Assembly (NCBI RefSeq): GCF_000152865.1
Contig: NZ_CH672390.1
Location: 1,930,474 to 1,994,473, forward strand
Length of the DNA stretch: 64,000 nucleotides
Origin: Erythrobacter sp. NAP1
GTDB lineage: Bacteria; Pseudomonadota; Alphaproteobacteria; Sphingomonadales; Sphingomonadaceae
Direction: 5' to 3'
A program made the position numbers and the translations under genes. Positions 19,019 to 26,591 of the stretch are shown here, piece by piece. The first letter of the stretch is position 1; each line of letters opens with the position of its first letter. The notes beneath the pieces were generated by a model. It ran no database searches, was not told the origin of the DNA, and saw nothing but the letters and a program-made list of their open reading frames with translations.

Positions 19019-19960
19019 TCACCGCACGCCCAGCTGTTCTGCTGCCGCGCGCAATTCTCCGGCCCGCGAAGGGTTCGCCGCGATTGCGGAATCGAGCGCA
19101 GCGCGTGCCGCGTCGGGCTCACCCAAAGTCATCCGGCTGCGCATCAGCATTACCCAGCCATCGACATTGGTGGGCTCGCTTTCGAGCCGGCTTTCGAGCC
19201 TTGCCACCATGCCCTCGGCCATCGTGCGCTGTTCCCCCGGAGGCATGCGGCTCGCTTCGACAACCTGCTGTGCCGAGGGACCGCGAATGTTGGCCGATGC
19301 TGCCGGCCCAGCCGCCGCGCCCGATCCGGGAAGCATCGGAGTCTGCGCCGCGCGGGTTTCCATGACTGTTGCCAGACGCTGGTCGACGGCAATGTCGTTG
19401 ATTGCACCGACCTGCTGGATCGTTCGCACCACGTCCGATTCCCAAGGAGCGCCCGGAGGCGTGTCGGAAAGAAGCGCAAGCCAGTCGGTAATCGCGCCCT
19501 GATGATCGCCGTCGATATCCTTCTTCACGGCAAGGAAGTAACGCGAACGTGGATCGGAAGGGTCGAGTTCAAGGGCCTTTTCAAAAGCATCGAGCGCAAT
19601 CTGCGGCAACGGATCGGCAGCGGCACTCGCTGCATCCACCGCCATAACCCGCGCTTCTCCAAGTGCCGACCACAATGCTGCGGCGCTGTCGTCAATCTCG
19701 ACCGCGCGTTCATAGGCGCTCACGGCATCGCCGAATTCGTTGCGTTGAAAATGCGCAAAGGCGAGCTCGCTCCAAGGCCCCGCATCGTCGCTCGACGCGT
19801 TTGCTGCGGCGCGAAGGTCTTCCATCGAGGGGCCGGTATCAGCCGTAGCGACGGTCTCAGCCTCGGGTTCACCGCTGCCAATAACGTTATAACCAATCGA
19901 ACCGGCCGCAAGCACAGCCGCACCACCTAGCAGGACCCAGCCCGCCTTACCCCCAGACAT
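19019..19960 (-). CDS. Membrane-anchored TPR protein, CcmI/NrfG-like cytochrome c maturation candidate
   Basis: A 313-residue protein with one N-terminal membrane anchor (about residues 5-25), then a low-complexity linker and tetratricopeptide repeats (ELAFAHFQRNEFGDAVSAYERAVEID and ALDAFEKALELDPSDPRSRYFLAVK). The layout matches the TPR part of CcmH/CcmI, which presents apocytochrome for heme attachment. It lies divergently beside a locus that encodes more than twenty heme c sites, which supports the assignment. A general TPR scaffold cannot be excluded. Confidence 0.72.
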   Translation of the reverse strand: MSGGKAGWVLLGGAAVLAAGSIGYNVIGSGEPEAETVATADTGPSMEDLRAAANASSDDAGPWSELAFAHFQRNEFGDAVSAYERAVEIDDSAAALWSALGEARVMAVDAASAAADPLPQIALDAFEKALELDPSDPRSRYFLAVKKDIDGDHQGAITDWLALLSDTPPGAPWESDVVRTIQQVGAINDIAVDQRLATVMETRAAQTPMLPGSGAAAGPAASANIRGPSAQQVVEASRMPPGEQRTMAEGMVARLESRLESEPTNVDGWVMLMRSRMTLGEPDAARAALDSAIAANPSRAGELRAAAEQLGVR

Positions 19961-20101
19961 AATGCTATAAATCCCTTCAATCGCGCTATTTGCATCGGAT
20001 CACATAAGAAATTCACTAGCAAGCGGTGCAGAAAACGGCAATTGACTCTGGCATTGGGGGCCACTTTCCTTATGGTGGCACTGGGATTTGATCTATCCAA
20101 A

Positions 20102-20113
20102 GGGGGGGGTAGA
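20102..20113 (+). promoter_or_regulatory. G8 tract acting as ribosome-binding site before a TTG start
   Basis: Eight consecutive G at 20102-20109, then TAGA, then the in-frame TTG at 20114. The purine run after AA is the strongest ribosome-binding site in the area and decides the start chosen for the fusion protein. A homopolymer here could change length by slippage and alter translation. Confidence 0.55.
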
Positions 20114-22588
20114 TTGTCAGACTTGTATGAAGTCGCCATTATTGGCTCCGGTCCTGCCGGGATGAGCGCCGCTGGTCAGGCTGCCAAGCGCGGTCTGTCG
20201 CACGTCCTCCTGGAAAAGACCGACCACCTCTCGGACACGATCTACAAATACCAGAAGGGCAAGCACGTCATGGCAACGCCCTCGAACCTCCAGCTGCGCG
20301 CTGGCGGGTACGAGGAGGGCGCGGGCGGCGGCATGGAATTCGACGAAGGAAAGCGCGAATTCATCCTCGACACCTGGGATCGCCAGGTCGCCGAGATGGG
20401 CGTCAATGTCGAATACAACGCAGAAGTGGTCGAAGTTTCGGGCGAGAAAGGCGACTTCACGCTCAAGACAAAAGCCGGGGCGACATTCCGCGCGAAGACC
20501 ATCATCCTGGGCATCGGGACGCAGGGTAACCCCAACAAGCTGCGCTGCCCGGGGGCCGATCACCCGATGATCACCTCGCAGCTCGACGATCCTGCCGACT
20601 TCCACGACACGCATATAACCGTCGTGGGTACGGGCGATGCCGGCATCGAGAACGCGCTTGGCCTGTCGGAAGAAGCTCTCGGCAACACCGTCACCATCCT
20701 CAACCGTGGCACCGACTTTGCAAAGGCAAAGCAGCGTAACGCCGACCTGCTTCAGGCCGCGCATGACGATGGCAAGCTGCAAATTCGCTTCAAGACTTCG
20801 CCTGCCGAGGTGCGCGATGGGGAGATGGTGCTGGAGACCGAGACCGGTCAGGAAACCATTCCCTGTAATACGATCATTGCGCGCATCGGCTCGCAGCCGC
20901 CGCGCAAGTTCATCGAGGCGATGGGCGTCGAATTCACCAGCGAAGACCGCAGTGCGTTTCCAATCCTCTCGCCGGTGTTTGAATCGACCAAGCCAGGTAT
21001 CTTCGTGATCGGGGCGCTGGCGGGCTATCCGCTGATCAAGCACTGCATGAACCAGGGCTACGACGTCGTCGAATATCTCGCGACCGGCGAATCGCCCAAA
21101 CCTGCCGACGAACCGCTGCTAGAGGAAGTCTTTGCTGGCCTTCCCGGCAACAAGCCGGTCGACCACTGGCTCGAAGTTTACCAGAAGAACGTCGACATCT
21201 TCAAAGGTCTCTCCACGCTGCAGATGCGTGAGCTCATGCTCGATTCCACTTGCACGGCCTTTGCGCCGGGCGAAGTGATCTTCCGCCGCAACGAACAAGG
21301 CTCCTCGCTATTCGCTATTGCGCAAGGCAGCGTGGCGGTTGAGGTCGACCCGAACGATCCCTCGATCACCGTGCCGATCGGCCAAGGGTCGATCTTTGGT
21401 GAGGTCGGTCTGATTTCGGGCCGCCGCCGCGGTTCGACGATCCGCGCTGCGGAAGAAACTGTGGTGGTCGAACTGTCGCGCAAGGCTGCGCTCAAGCTGA
21501 TCGGTTCCTCGCCCGAAGCGAACGAGACCGTGAAACGCATCTCGATCGAGCGCCAGATCCTGCAGATGTTCGGATCGGGCCTCACGCCTGACGACATCGC
21601 TCCTCTGGTCGCCAGCGCGCAGACAGAGGAAGTGCGGGCAGGCCAGGTCGTTATCCAGGAAGGCGACGACGACAAGGACCTTTTCATCCTGCGTTTCGGT
21701 TCAATGCTGGTCGAAAAGGCAATCGGCGACCGCCAGATCTTCCTGTCCTACCTGCCAGCAGGTACGTTCTTCGGCGAGATGGCCGTTATCGACGGCTCGA
21801 AGCGTACCGCAACGGTCAAGGCATCGGTTAAGTCCGAAGTCATCCGCCTGCCGGGAGACGGCTTCCTCGAACTGCTCGACAAGAAGCCGCAACTGCGTGA
21901 ACGCGCGCTCGAAGTGATGGCGGATCGCCGCCGCACTACCGACTTCATCGAAAGCCAGAAAGACAGCGTCGACAACGCGCTCGAACTCTACACCGAAACC
22001 GCCAAGTTTCTGTCCGAACAGGGAATTGGCGAGGCAACCGACGCACTCCTCATCGACGAGAAGCTGTGCATCGGCTGCGACAATTGCGAGCGCGCCTGTG
22101 CCGATGCGCATGAAGGGCTCTCGCGGCTCGACCGGGAAGCGGGCAAGAGCTTTGCTCACCTCCACGTTCCGACGTCATGCCGACACTGCGAGCATCCGCA
22201 CTGCATGGCCGATTGTCCGCCCAACGCGATCCAGCGCGGTCCCGATGGTGAGGTCTCGATCAATGCGGAAACCTGCATCGGCTGCGGCAATTGCAAGAGC
22301 AACTGTCCTTACGGCGTGATCCGCATGGATCCGGTGCCACCCAAGAAGCCATCGCTGCTCAGCTGGCTGTTCTTCGGCAGCGGCCCTGGCCCTGGCGAAG
22401 CATCCTATTCGTGGCGCAAGTCTCACGGCGACCCCGACCTCGCGAAGAAGGCGATCAAGTGCGACATGTGCGCTGGCATCGACGGAGGCCCCGCCTGCGT
22501 GCGCGCCTGCCCGACCGGTGCTGCCATCCGCGTGGCGCCTGACAAGTTCCTCACCTTTGCCAAGATTACAGAGGACGTCGAAGACTGA
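20114..22588 (+). CDS. Fusion of FAD/NAD(P) reductase, two cNMP-binding domains and four-cluster ferredoxin
   Basis: An 824-residue cytoplasmic protein with no export signal. Residues 1-345 form a thioredoxin reductase-like FAD/NAD(P) domain with two Rossmann motifs (GSGPAG and GTGDAG), but without a redox CxxC. Residues 362-480 and 485-595 are two cyclic nucleotide-binding domains; the second has FGEMAVIDGSKRTATV, close to the phosphate-binding cassette, while the first (FGEVGLISGRRRGSTI) is less canonical. Residues 648-808 carry four Cys blocks of a DmsB/NrfC-type ferredoxin for four 4Fe-4S clusters. The start chosen is TTG at 20114 after a G8 tract; an in-frame ATG at 20072 is the alternative. 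It is coupled to a cytochrome b-like gene. By inference it moves electrons between NAD(P)H and that membrane protein under cyclic-nucleotide control. Confidence 0.88.
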   Translation: MSDLYEVAIIGSGPAGMSAAGQAAKRGLSHVLLEKTDHLSDTIYKYQKGKHVMATPSNLQLRAGGYEEGAGGGMEFDEGKREFILDTWDRQVAEMGVNVEYNAEVVEVSGEKGDFTLKTKAGATFRAKTIILGIGTQGNPNKLRCPGADHPMITSQLDDPADFHDTHITVVGTGDAGIENALGLSEEALGNTVTILNRGTDFAKAKQRNADLLQAAHDDGKLQIRFKTSPAEVRDGEMVLETETGQETIPCNTIIARIGSQPPRKFIEAMGVEFTSEDRSAFPILSPVFESTKPGIFVIGALAGYPLIKHCMNQGYDVVEYLATGESPKPADEPLLEEVFAGLPGNKPVDHWLEVYQKNVDIFKGLSTLQMRELMLDSTCTAFAPGEVIFRRNEQGSSLFAIAQGSVAVEVDPNDPSITVPIGQGSIFGEVGLISGRRRGSTIRAAEETVVVELSRKAALKLIGSSPEANETVKRISIERQILQMFGSGLTPDDIAPLVASAQTEEVRAGQVVIQEGDDDKDLFILRFGSMLVEKAIGDRQIFLSYLPAGTFFGEMAVIDGSKRTATVKASVKSEVIRLPGDGFLELLDKKPQLRERALEVMADRRRTTDFIESQKDSVDNALELYTETAKFLSEQGIGEATDALLIDEKLCIGCDNCERACADAHEGLSRLDREAGKSFAHLHVPTSCRHCEHPHCMADCPPNAIQRGPDGEVSINAETCIGCGNCKSNCPYGVIRMDPVPPKKPSLLSWLFFGSGPGPGEASYSWRKSHGDPDLAKKAIKCDMCAGIDGGPACVRACPTGAAIRVAPDKFLTFAKITEDVED

Positions 22589-23451
22589 TGGCGAGCGTGG
22601 CAGGCAACCGTTTCAAACAAGACGAGCGTCGGCGCAACGCCGATCATGTCAGCTTCCTAAAGCACCGGCGTTTCCGCTGGCTCTGGATCGCGCTCATGCT
22701 GTGCATCGTGACCGGGCTCGGTTACGCGATGATCGACCAGGAACCGCGCCCGAACGGGGGCAGCTGGTATGGCTATACGCTTGGCACGATCGGGCTGCTG
22801 CTGATCGTCTGGCTCTCACTGCTCGGCGTCCGCAAACGCAAGATCACGACCGGCCAATGGAGCTTGAAGGCGTGGACGAGCGCGCATGTTTACCTCGGCC
22901 TTGCATTGATCGTGGTCGGCACGCTCCACACCGGGTTCCAGATCGGGTGGAACGTCCACACGCTCGCCTATTTCCTGATGCTGCTGGTCATCATCAGCGG
23001 CATCTACGGGGTCATCGCCTACGCCACCTTGCCCTCCACGCTCTCGTCCAACCGCAAGGAGATGACGCGTGCAGAGATGCTCGATGCTCTGACCGCGCTC
23101 GACCGCCAGCTTGAAAGCGCAGCACAGCCGCTGGGTCGTGAGCAGACCGACCTCGTCATCGCCGCGCTCGAACAGGACGTCTTCTATGGCGGGGCATGGG
23201 GCCGTCTCACCGGAACCTATCCGGGCTGCAAGACCAACCGCGCCCTTGCTCGCATTTCCGAGAGCGGGAGCGAGGCTGAAGAGCGCGTCCATGCGCTGCT
23301 CGTCAAACGTGCCGACCAGCTCGGCCAGATCCGTCGCCACCTGCGCATCAGGGCGCTGCTTGAGGTGTGGCTCTTCATCCATATTCCGGCGACGATTGCC
23401 CTGCTCGCCGCACTGCTCGCGCATGTCGTGAGCGTGTTCTACTACTGGTGA
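22588..23451 (+). CDS. Cytochrome b-like inner membrane electron carrier
   Basis: A 287-residue membrane protein with about five hydrophobic segments: residues 30-50, 58-75, 92-112, 120-145 and 260-285. Candidate heme ligands are His residues inside or at the edge of the segments: SAHVYLG, GTLHTGF, NVHTLAY, LFIHIPAT and LLAHVVS. A soluble loop of about 100 residues separates segments 4 and 5. No family name was recognised. The TGATG overlap with the ferredoxin fusion and the 10-nt spacing to the decaheme gene indicate it links the two across the inner membrane, probably as a di-heme b-type protein or quinone-reactive subunit. Heme b binding is inferred from the His pattern. Confidence 0.75.
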   Translation: MASVAGNRFKQDERRRNADHVSFLKHRRFRWLWIALMLCIVTGLGYAMIDQEPRPNGGSWYGYTLGTIGLLLIVWLSLLGVRKRKITTGQWSLKAWTSAHVYLGLALIVVGTLHTGFQIGWNVHTLAYFLMLLVIISGIYGVIAYATLPSTLSSNRKEMTRAEMLDALTALDRQLESAAQPLGREQTDLVIAALEQDVFYGGAWGRLTGTYPGCKTNRALARISESGSEAEERVHALLVKRADQLGQIRRHLRIRALLEVWLFIHIPATIALLAALLAHVVSVFYYW

Positions 23452-23461
23452 GGCTGGCGTC

Positions 23462-25417
23462 ATGGCATTCCTGATCCGCACCATCGACATCACCGCCTCG
23501 GGCCGCGAGATTGTCCGTGACCGTGAAGTCGGCAAGTCCGAACTTGTCGTCGGCCGCGCAGCGGAAAGCGATATTCACCTGGCTGACCTCGCGGTTGAGC
23601 AACGCCACGTGCGCCTTGCCGATGCGGGCGGCGGAATGCTGAGCGCGGAGTCGCTCGGTGGACTCGAATTCGGGCTGGACGGCCGCTCGGTCAAGGAAGG
23701 GACCATTGATCCCAATGTCGGGGCCGAAGTGTCTGTCGGCTCTGCGCGCCTCGCGATCTCGCGCGAAGGTGACGGCCCGGTCCAGATCATCATCAAGCAG
23801 GTCGAAAGGGACGAGGCAGCAGGAGACGCGTTGTCCTCCTTCGCACTTGCCGCCGCCCTGCCCAGCAAGCGCACGATGGCATGGGGCTTCACGGTCGCGA
23901 TCCTGGGCCTGCTGCTCGCGGTTCCTATCGTCACCAACCTTACAAGCACGGCGCCCGAGAACGACCCGATGGACAAAGACGTCGTGGGCGCAACCAAGTT
24001 CGACGCCGCCTGGATCTCGGGCGGGATGAGCGTCGAGCACGCGCACCTCGAAGACAATTGCGAAGCTTGCCACGCAACGCCCTTCGTATCGGTTCAGGAC
24101 GAAACCTGCCTTTCCTGCCACGAAGAACTTGGCCTTGGCGATCACGCCGAGATGCCGCGCCTCCGCGAAGGCATGGCGCCGCTCAGCACCGGCGATGCGA
24201 TCCAGTGGTCGATTGCAGAAACGCTCGGCAAGGAAGGCCCGCTTGGCTGCGTCTCATGCCATTCCGAGCATGAGGGACCAGTCGATCTCGCCGCCGAAGA
24301 GCACCAGTTCTGGGACCAGCAATTCTGCTCTGACTGCCACGACGATCTCGACGCGCGGCTGACCGACGTCAGTTTCGGCAACGCGAACGACTTTGGCGAC
24401 AAGCACCCGCAATTCCGTCCGCTGATCTACACCGCACACTTCTCCGACAAGCCAGTGCGCGTGTCGCTCGACACCGAGCCGGTCGAAATGAGCGGTCTCA
24501 AGTTCACGCACGACGAACACATGGACGAGCAAGGCGGCGTTGCGCGGATGGCGATCAGCCTCGGCAAGTATGGTGCGCCGCTCGAATGCAGCGACTGCCA
24601 CTCGGACTGGAGCGAGGCTGAACGCGACATGATGCGCGAGGGCGGGCTGGCCGATGCTGCCATCGGAACACTGGGCAACGTGAAGTGGTCGCAGGCCGAT
24701 CTCAAGAACCTCAAGCAGTCTGGCCTTTCAAAGCGCCGGGTTGAGGACCTTGGCGACTACAAGCCGGTCGTCATGGAGGATTCGTGTGAGGCATGTCACA
24801 GCCTCGTCTTCGACCGCGCTGGCCCCGCTTTCCGAACCCTTCGCCACGGCAATGTCGATGACCTGATGGCCGACCTTGCTACCATGGACCGCGGTCCGCG
24901 CGGCGATATCGTGAGCGGGCGCGGTCGTCCGGGGCAGTTTGCTCGTGGCGGGCGTTACTACTCGAACTTTGGCCGTCCCATGGGGCTCTACATCGCGATC
25001 AACCGCGCTCTGGAGCGAGACGGGGTCTGCGGCGAGTGCCACATTCCGACCATGACCGATGGCAGGCGCGACCTGACGCCGGTCAATCTGCCCAACCGCT
25101 TCCTGATGCACGGTGCGTTCTATCACTCAGCGCATGAGGAAGACGCAGCCGGCAATCCGCTCGAATGTACCGAGTGCCATGCGACCAGCACCTCGAACGA
25201 AGCGACCGATCTGCTGATCCCGGACCTCGAAAGCTGCCGTGATTGCCACCTTGGCGAAGCCGCAGCAAAGACCGAGGAAATCGTGCCCTCGACCTGCGCG
25301 ATGTGCCACGGCTATCACACGCCAACCTCTCCCTGGCGGCCCGAAGATCATCCAGATATGCCCGGAAATGGTGCTAACGATAATGTCGCAGCAATCTTGA
25401 GCAGTCTAAGACGCTAA
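23462..25417 (+). CDS. FHA domain - transmembrane - decaheme cytochrome c protein
   Basis: A 651-residue protein. Residues 1-105 resemble a forkhead-associated domain (VVGRAAESDIHLADLAVEQRHVRL); the Arg and His landmarks are kept, but the phosphothreonine-contacting Ser appears replaced by Glu. One membrane segment spans about residues 139-160. From residue 200 to 612 there are ten CxxCH motifs: CEACH, CLSCH, CVSCH, CSDCH, CSDCH, CEACH, CGECH, CTECH, CRDCH and CAMCH, with many extra His for distal ligation. Expected topology is FHA in the cytoplasm and ten hemes in the periplasm. It sits between the cytochrome b-like gene and the phosphodiesterase gene (2-nt gap), and would pass electrons from the membrane to periplasmic carriers. 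Phosphopeptide binding is inferred. Confidence 0.88.
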   Translation: MAFLIRTIDITASGREIVRDREVGKSELVVGRAAESDIHLADLAVEQRHVRLADAGGGMLSAESLGGLEFGLDGRSVKEGTIDPNVGAEVSVGSARLAISREGDGPVQIIIKQVERDEAAGDALSSFALAAALPSKRTMAWGFTVAILGLLLAVPIVTNLTSTAPENDPMDKDVVGATKFDAAWISGGMSVEHAHLEDNCEACHATPFVSVQDETCLSCHEELGLGDHAEMPRLREGMAPLSTGDAIQWSIAETLGKEGPLGCVSCHSEHEGPVDLAAEEHQFWDQQFCSDCHDDLDARLTDVSFGNANDFGDKHPQFRPLIYTAHFSDKPVRVSLDTEPVEMSGLKFTHDEHMDEQGGVARMAISLGKYGAPLECSDCHSDWSEAERDMMREGGLADAAIGTLGNVKWSQADLKNLKQSGLSKRRVEDLGDYKPVVMEDSCEACHSLVFDRAGPAFRTLRHGNVDDLMADLATMDRGPRGDIVSGRGRPGQFARGGRYYSNFGRPMGLYIAINRALERDGVCGECHIPTMTDGRRDLTPVNLPNRFLMHGAFYHSAHEEDAAGNPLECTECHATSTSNEATDLLIPDLESCRDCHLGEAAAKTEEIVPSTCAMCHGYHTPTSPWRPEDHPDMPGNGANDNVAAILSSLRR

Positions 25418-25419
25418 GA

Positions 25420-26304
25420 ATGGAGAGCGAGAAACGCGGTGTGCTGATTGCACAGATCACCGATACGCATGTCGGCTTTGAGCCGGAGGCGGGAGAGAAC
25501 GAATTCAACTTCGTGCGGTTTCGCAATGTCTTGGGACATCTGCTGAACCAGAAGATCCTGCCCGACATGCTGATCCTTTCAGGCGACCTCACCGACGGCG
25601 GGCAGCCAGACAGCTACGCCCGTATTCGCGAGCTTGTCGCTGAATGCCCCTTTCCGGTCCATGTGATCCCGGGCAATCACGATTCGCGCGATGAGCTGCT
25701 CAAGGCCTTCCCCGACTGTCCCACGGCCGATGGGTTTGCGCAATTCGCGATCGATTGCGACGATGGAGCGGGCAATGCTCTCCGGGTGCTCTGTCTCGAT
25801 TCGTTCGAGCCGGGCCGCCACGGCGGCGCCTTTTGCGAGGTGCGCGCCGCCTGGCTCGCCAAGGAGCTTGCCGCCCATCCCGATACGCCGACAGTCATCT
25901 TCATGCACCACCCACCGGTGGTAGCAGGGATCGACTGGATGGACCCCAAGCCCGGCGAAGCGTGGTTCAAGCGGTTCCATGACACCGTTAAAGGTCATGA
26001 CCAGATCATCTCGATCCAGGCTGGGCACCTGCACCGTCCTCTGCACTCGGTGGTCGAAGGCATTCCTTTGAGCGTCACGCCCGCGGTCGCGCCGGCGGTC
26101 GCACTCGACCTAAGGCCAATGGATGCCGAGGTCGCGGACAGCCGCCCGATCGTCGCGGCAGAGCCACCCTTCTATTCGCTCCACCTGTGGCGCGGTGGCG
26201 AGTTCGTCTCGCACTTCCAGCCTGTCGGCCATTGGCAGACGCTCGCTCGCTTCGAGGAGCACCTGAAGCCGATGATGAAGGGCCTGTTCGCAGAGCGCGT
26301 CTAG
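25420..26304 (+). CDS. Class III cyclic-nucleotide phosphodiesterase-like metallophosphoesterase
   Basis: A 294-residue calcineurin-like phosphoesterase with the full metal ligand set: ITDTHVG, GDLTDGG, GNHD, MHHPPV and AGHLHR. The spacing and length match the CpdA/class III cyclic nucleotide phosphodiesterase group. It starts 2 nt after the FHA-decaheme stop and closes the operon whose first gene encodes two cyclic-nucleotide-binding domains, so local hydrolysis of the controlling nucleotide is an attractive inference. No signal peptide is seen, so it is cytoplasmic. Another phosphoester substrate remains possible. Confidence 0.85.
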   Translation: MESEKRGVLIAQITDTHVGFEPEAGENEFNFVRFRNVLGHLLNQKILPDMLILSGDLTDGGQPDSYARIRELVAECPFPVHVIPGNHDSRDELLKAFPDCPTADGFAQFAIDCDDGAGNALRVLCLDSFEPGRHGGAFCEVRAAWLAKELAAHPDTPTVIFMHHPPVVAGIDWMDPKPGEAWFKRFHDTVKGHDQIISIQAGHLHRPLHSVVEGIPLSVTPAVAPAVALDLRPMDAEVADSRPIVAAEPPFYSLHLWRGGEFVSHFQPVGHWQTLARFEEHLKPMMKGLFAERV

Positions 26305-26591
26305 TCCGCGCCGCACTCACCTGATCTGCAAGCGAGTGGACCACGCAAGGGGTGCGTTTGGAAAAACGTGCTCGCCCCGCCCAGAAGCTCGAAAATGGCG
26401 CGAAACCGGGGTTTGCGGGCGTTTCAGAACGCGCTTGCACTTGTAGGACGTGTGACTTTCCAAGTTCGCGCCCGGCGCGCGCAATCTTCCGACAAAACGA
26501 CCACCAAATCAAAGAGCCGCCCGCACCCTAGTGCGAGCGGCCCATTGTAGGAAAGTTGATGTGAGCGGGAGCGTAATCCGCCCGCCCTAAC
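26305..26591. other. Convergent intergenic region of the multiheme island
   Basis: 287 nt separating the two facing operons. No credible gene was found. It contains one clear hairpin near 26516-26541, listed separately, and no recognisable repeats or small RNA. Confidence 0.6.
26516..26541. terminator. Hairpin between the convergent multiheme operons
   Basis: GCCGCCCGCAC at 26516-26526 pairs with GTGCGAGCGGC at 26531-26541 with one mismatch and a 4-nt loop. On the minus strand it is followed by CTCTTTGATTT, a modest T-rich tail, which fits termination of the 36500-26592 operon. Confidence 0.6.

Noticed and set aside
20042-20113. An N-terminal extension of the reductase fusion from TTG 20042 or ATG 20072
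   Set aside because: The extension is hydrophobic and would precede the Rossmann motif in an unusual way; the ribosome-binding site is much better before TTG 20114. ATG 20072 is kept as an alternative.
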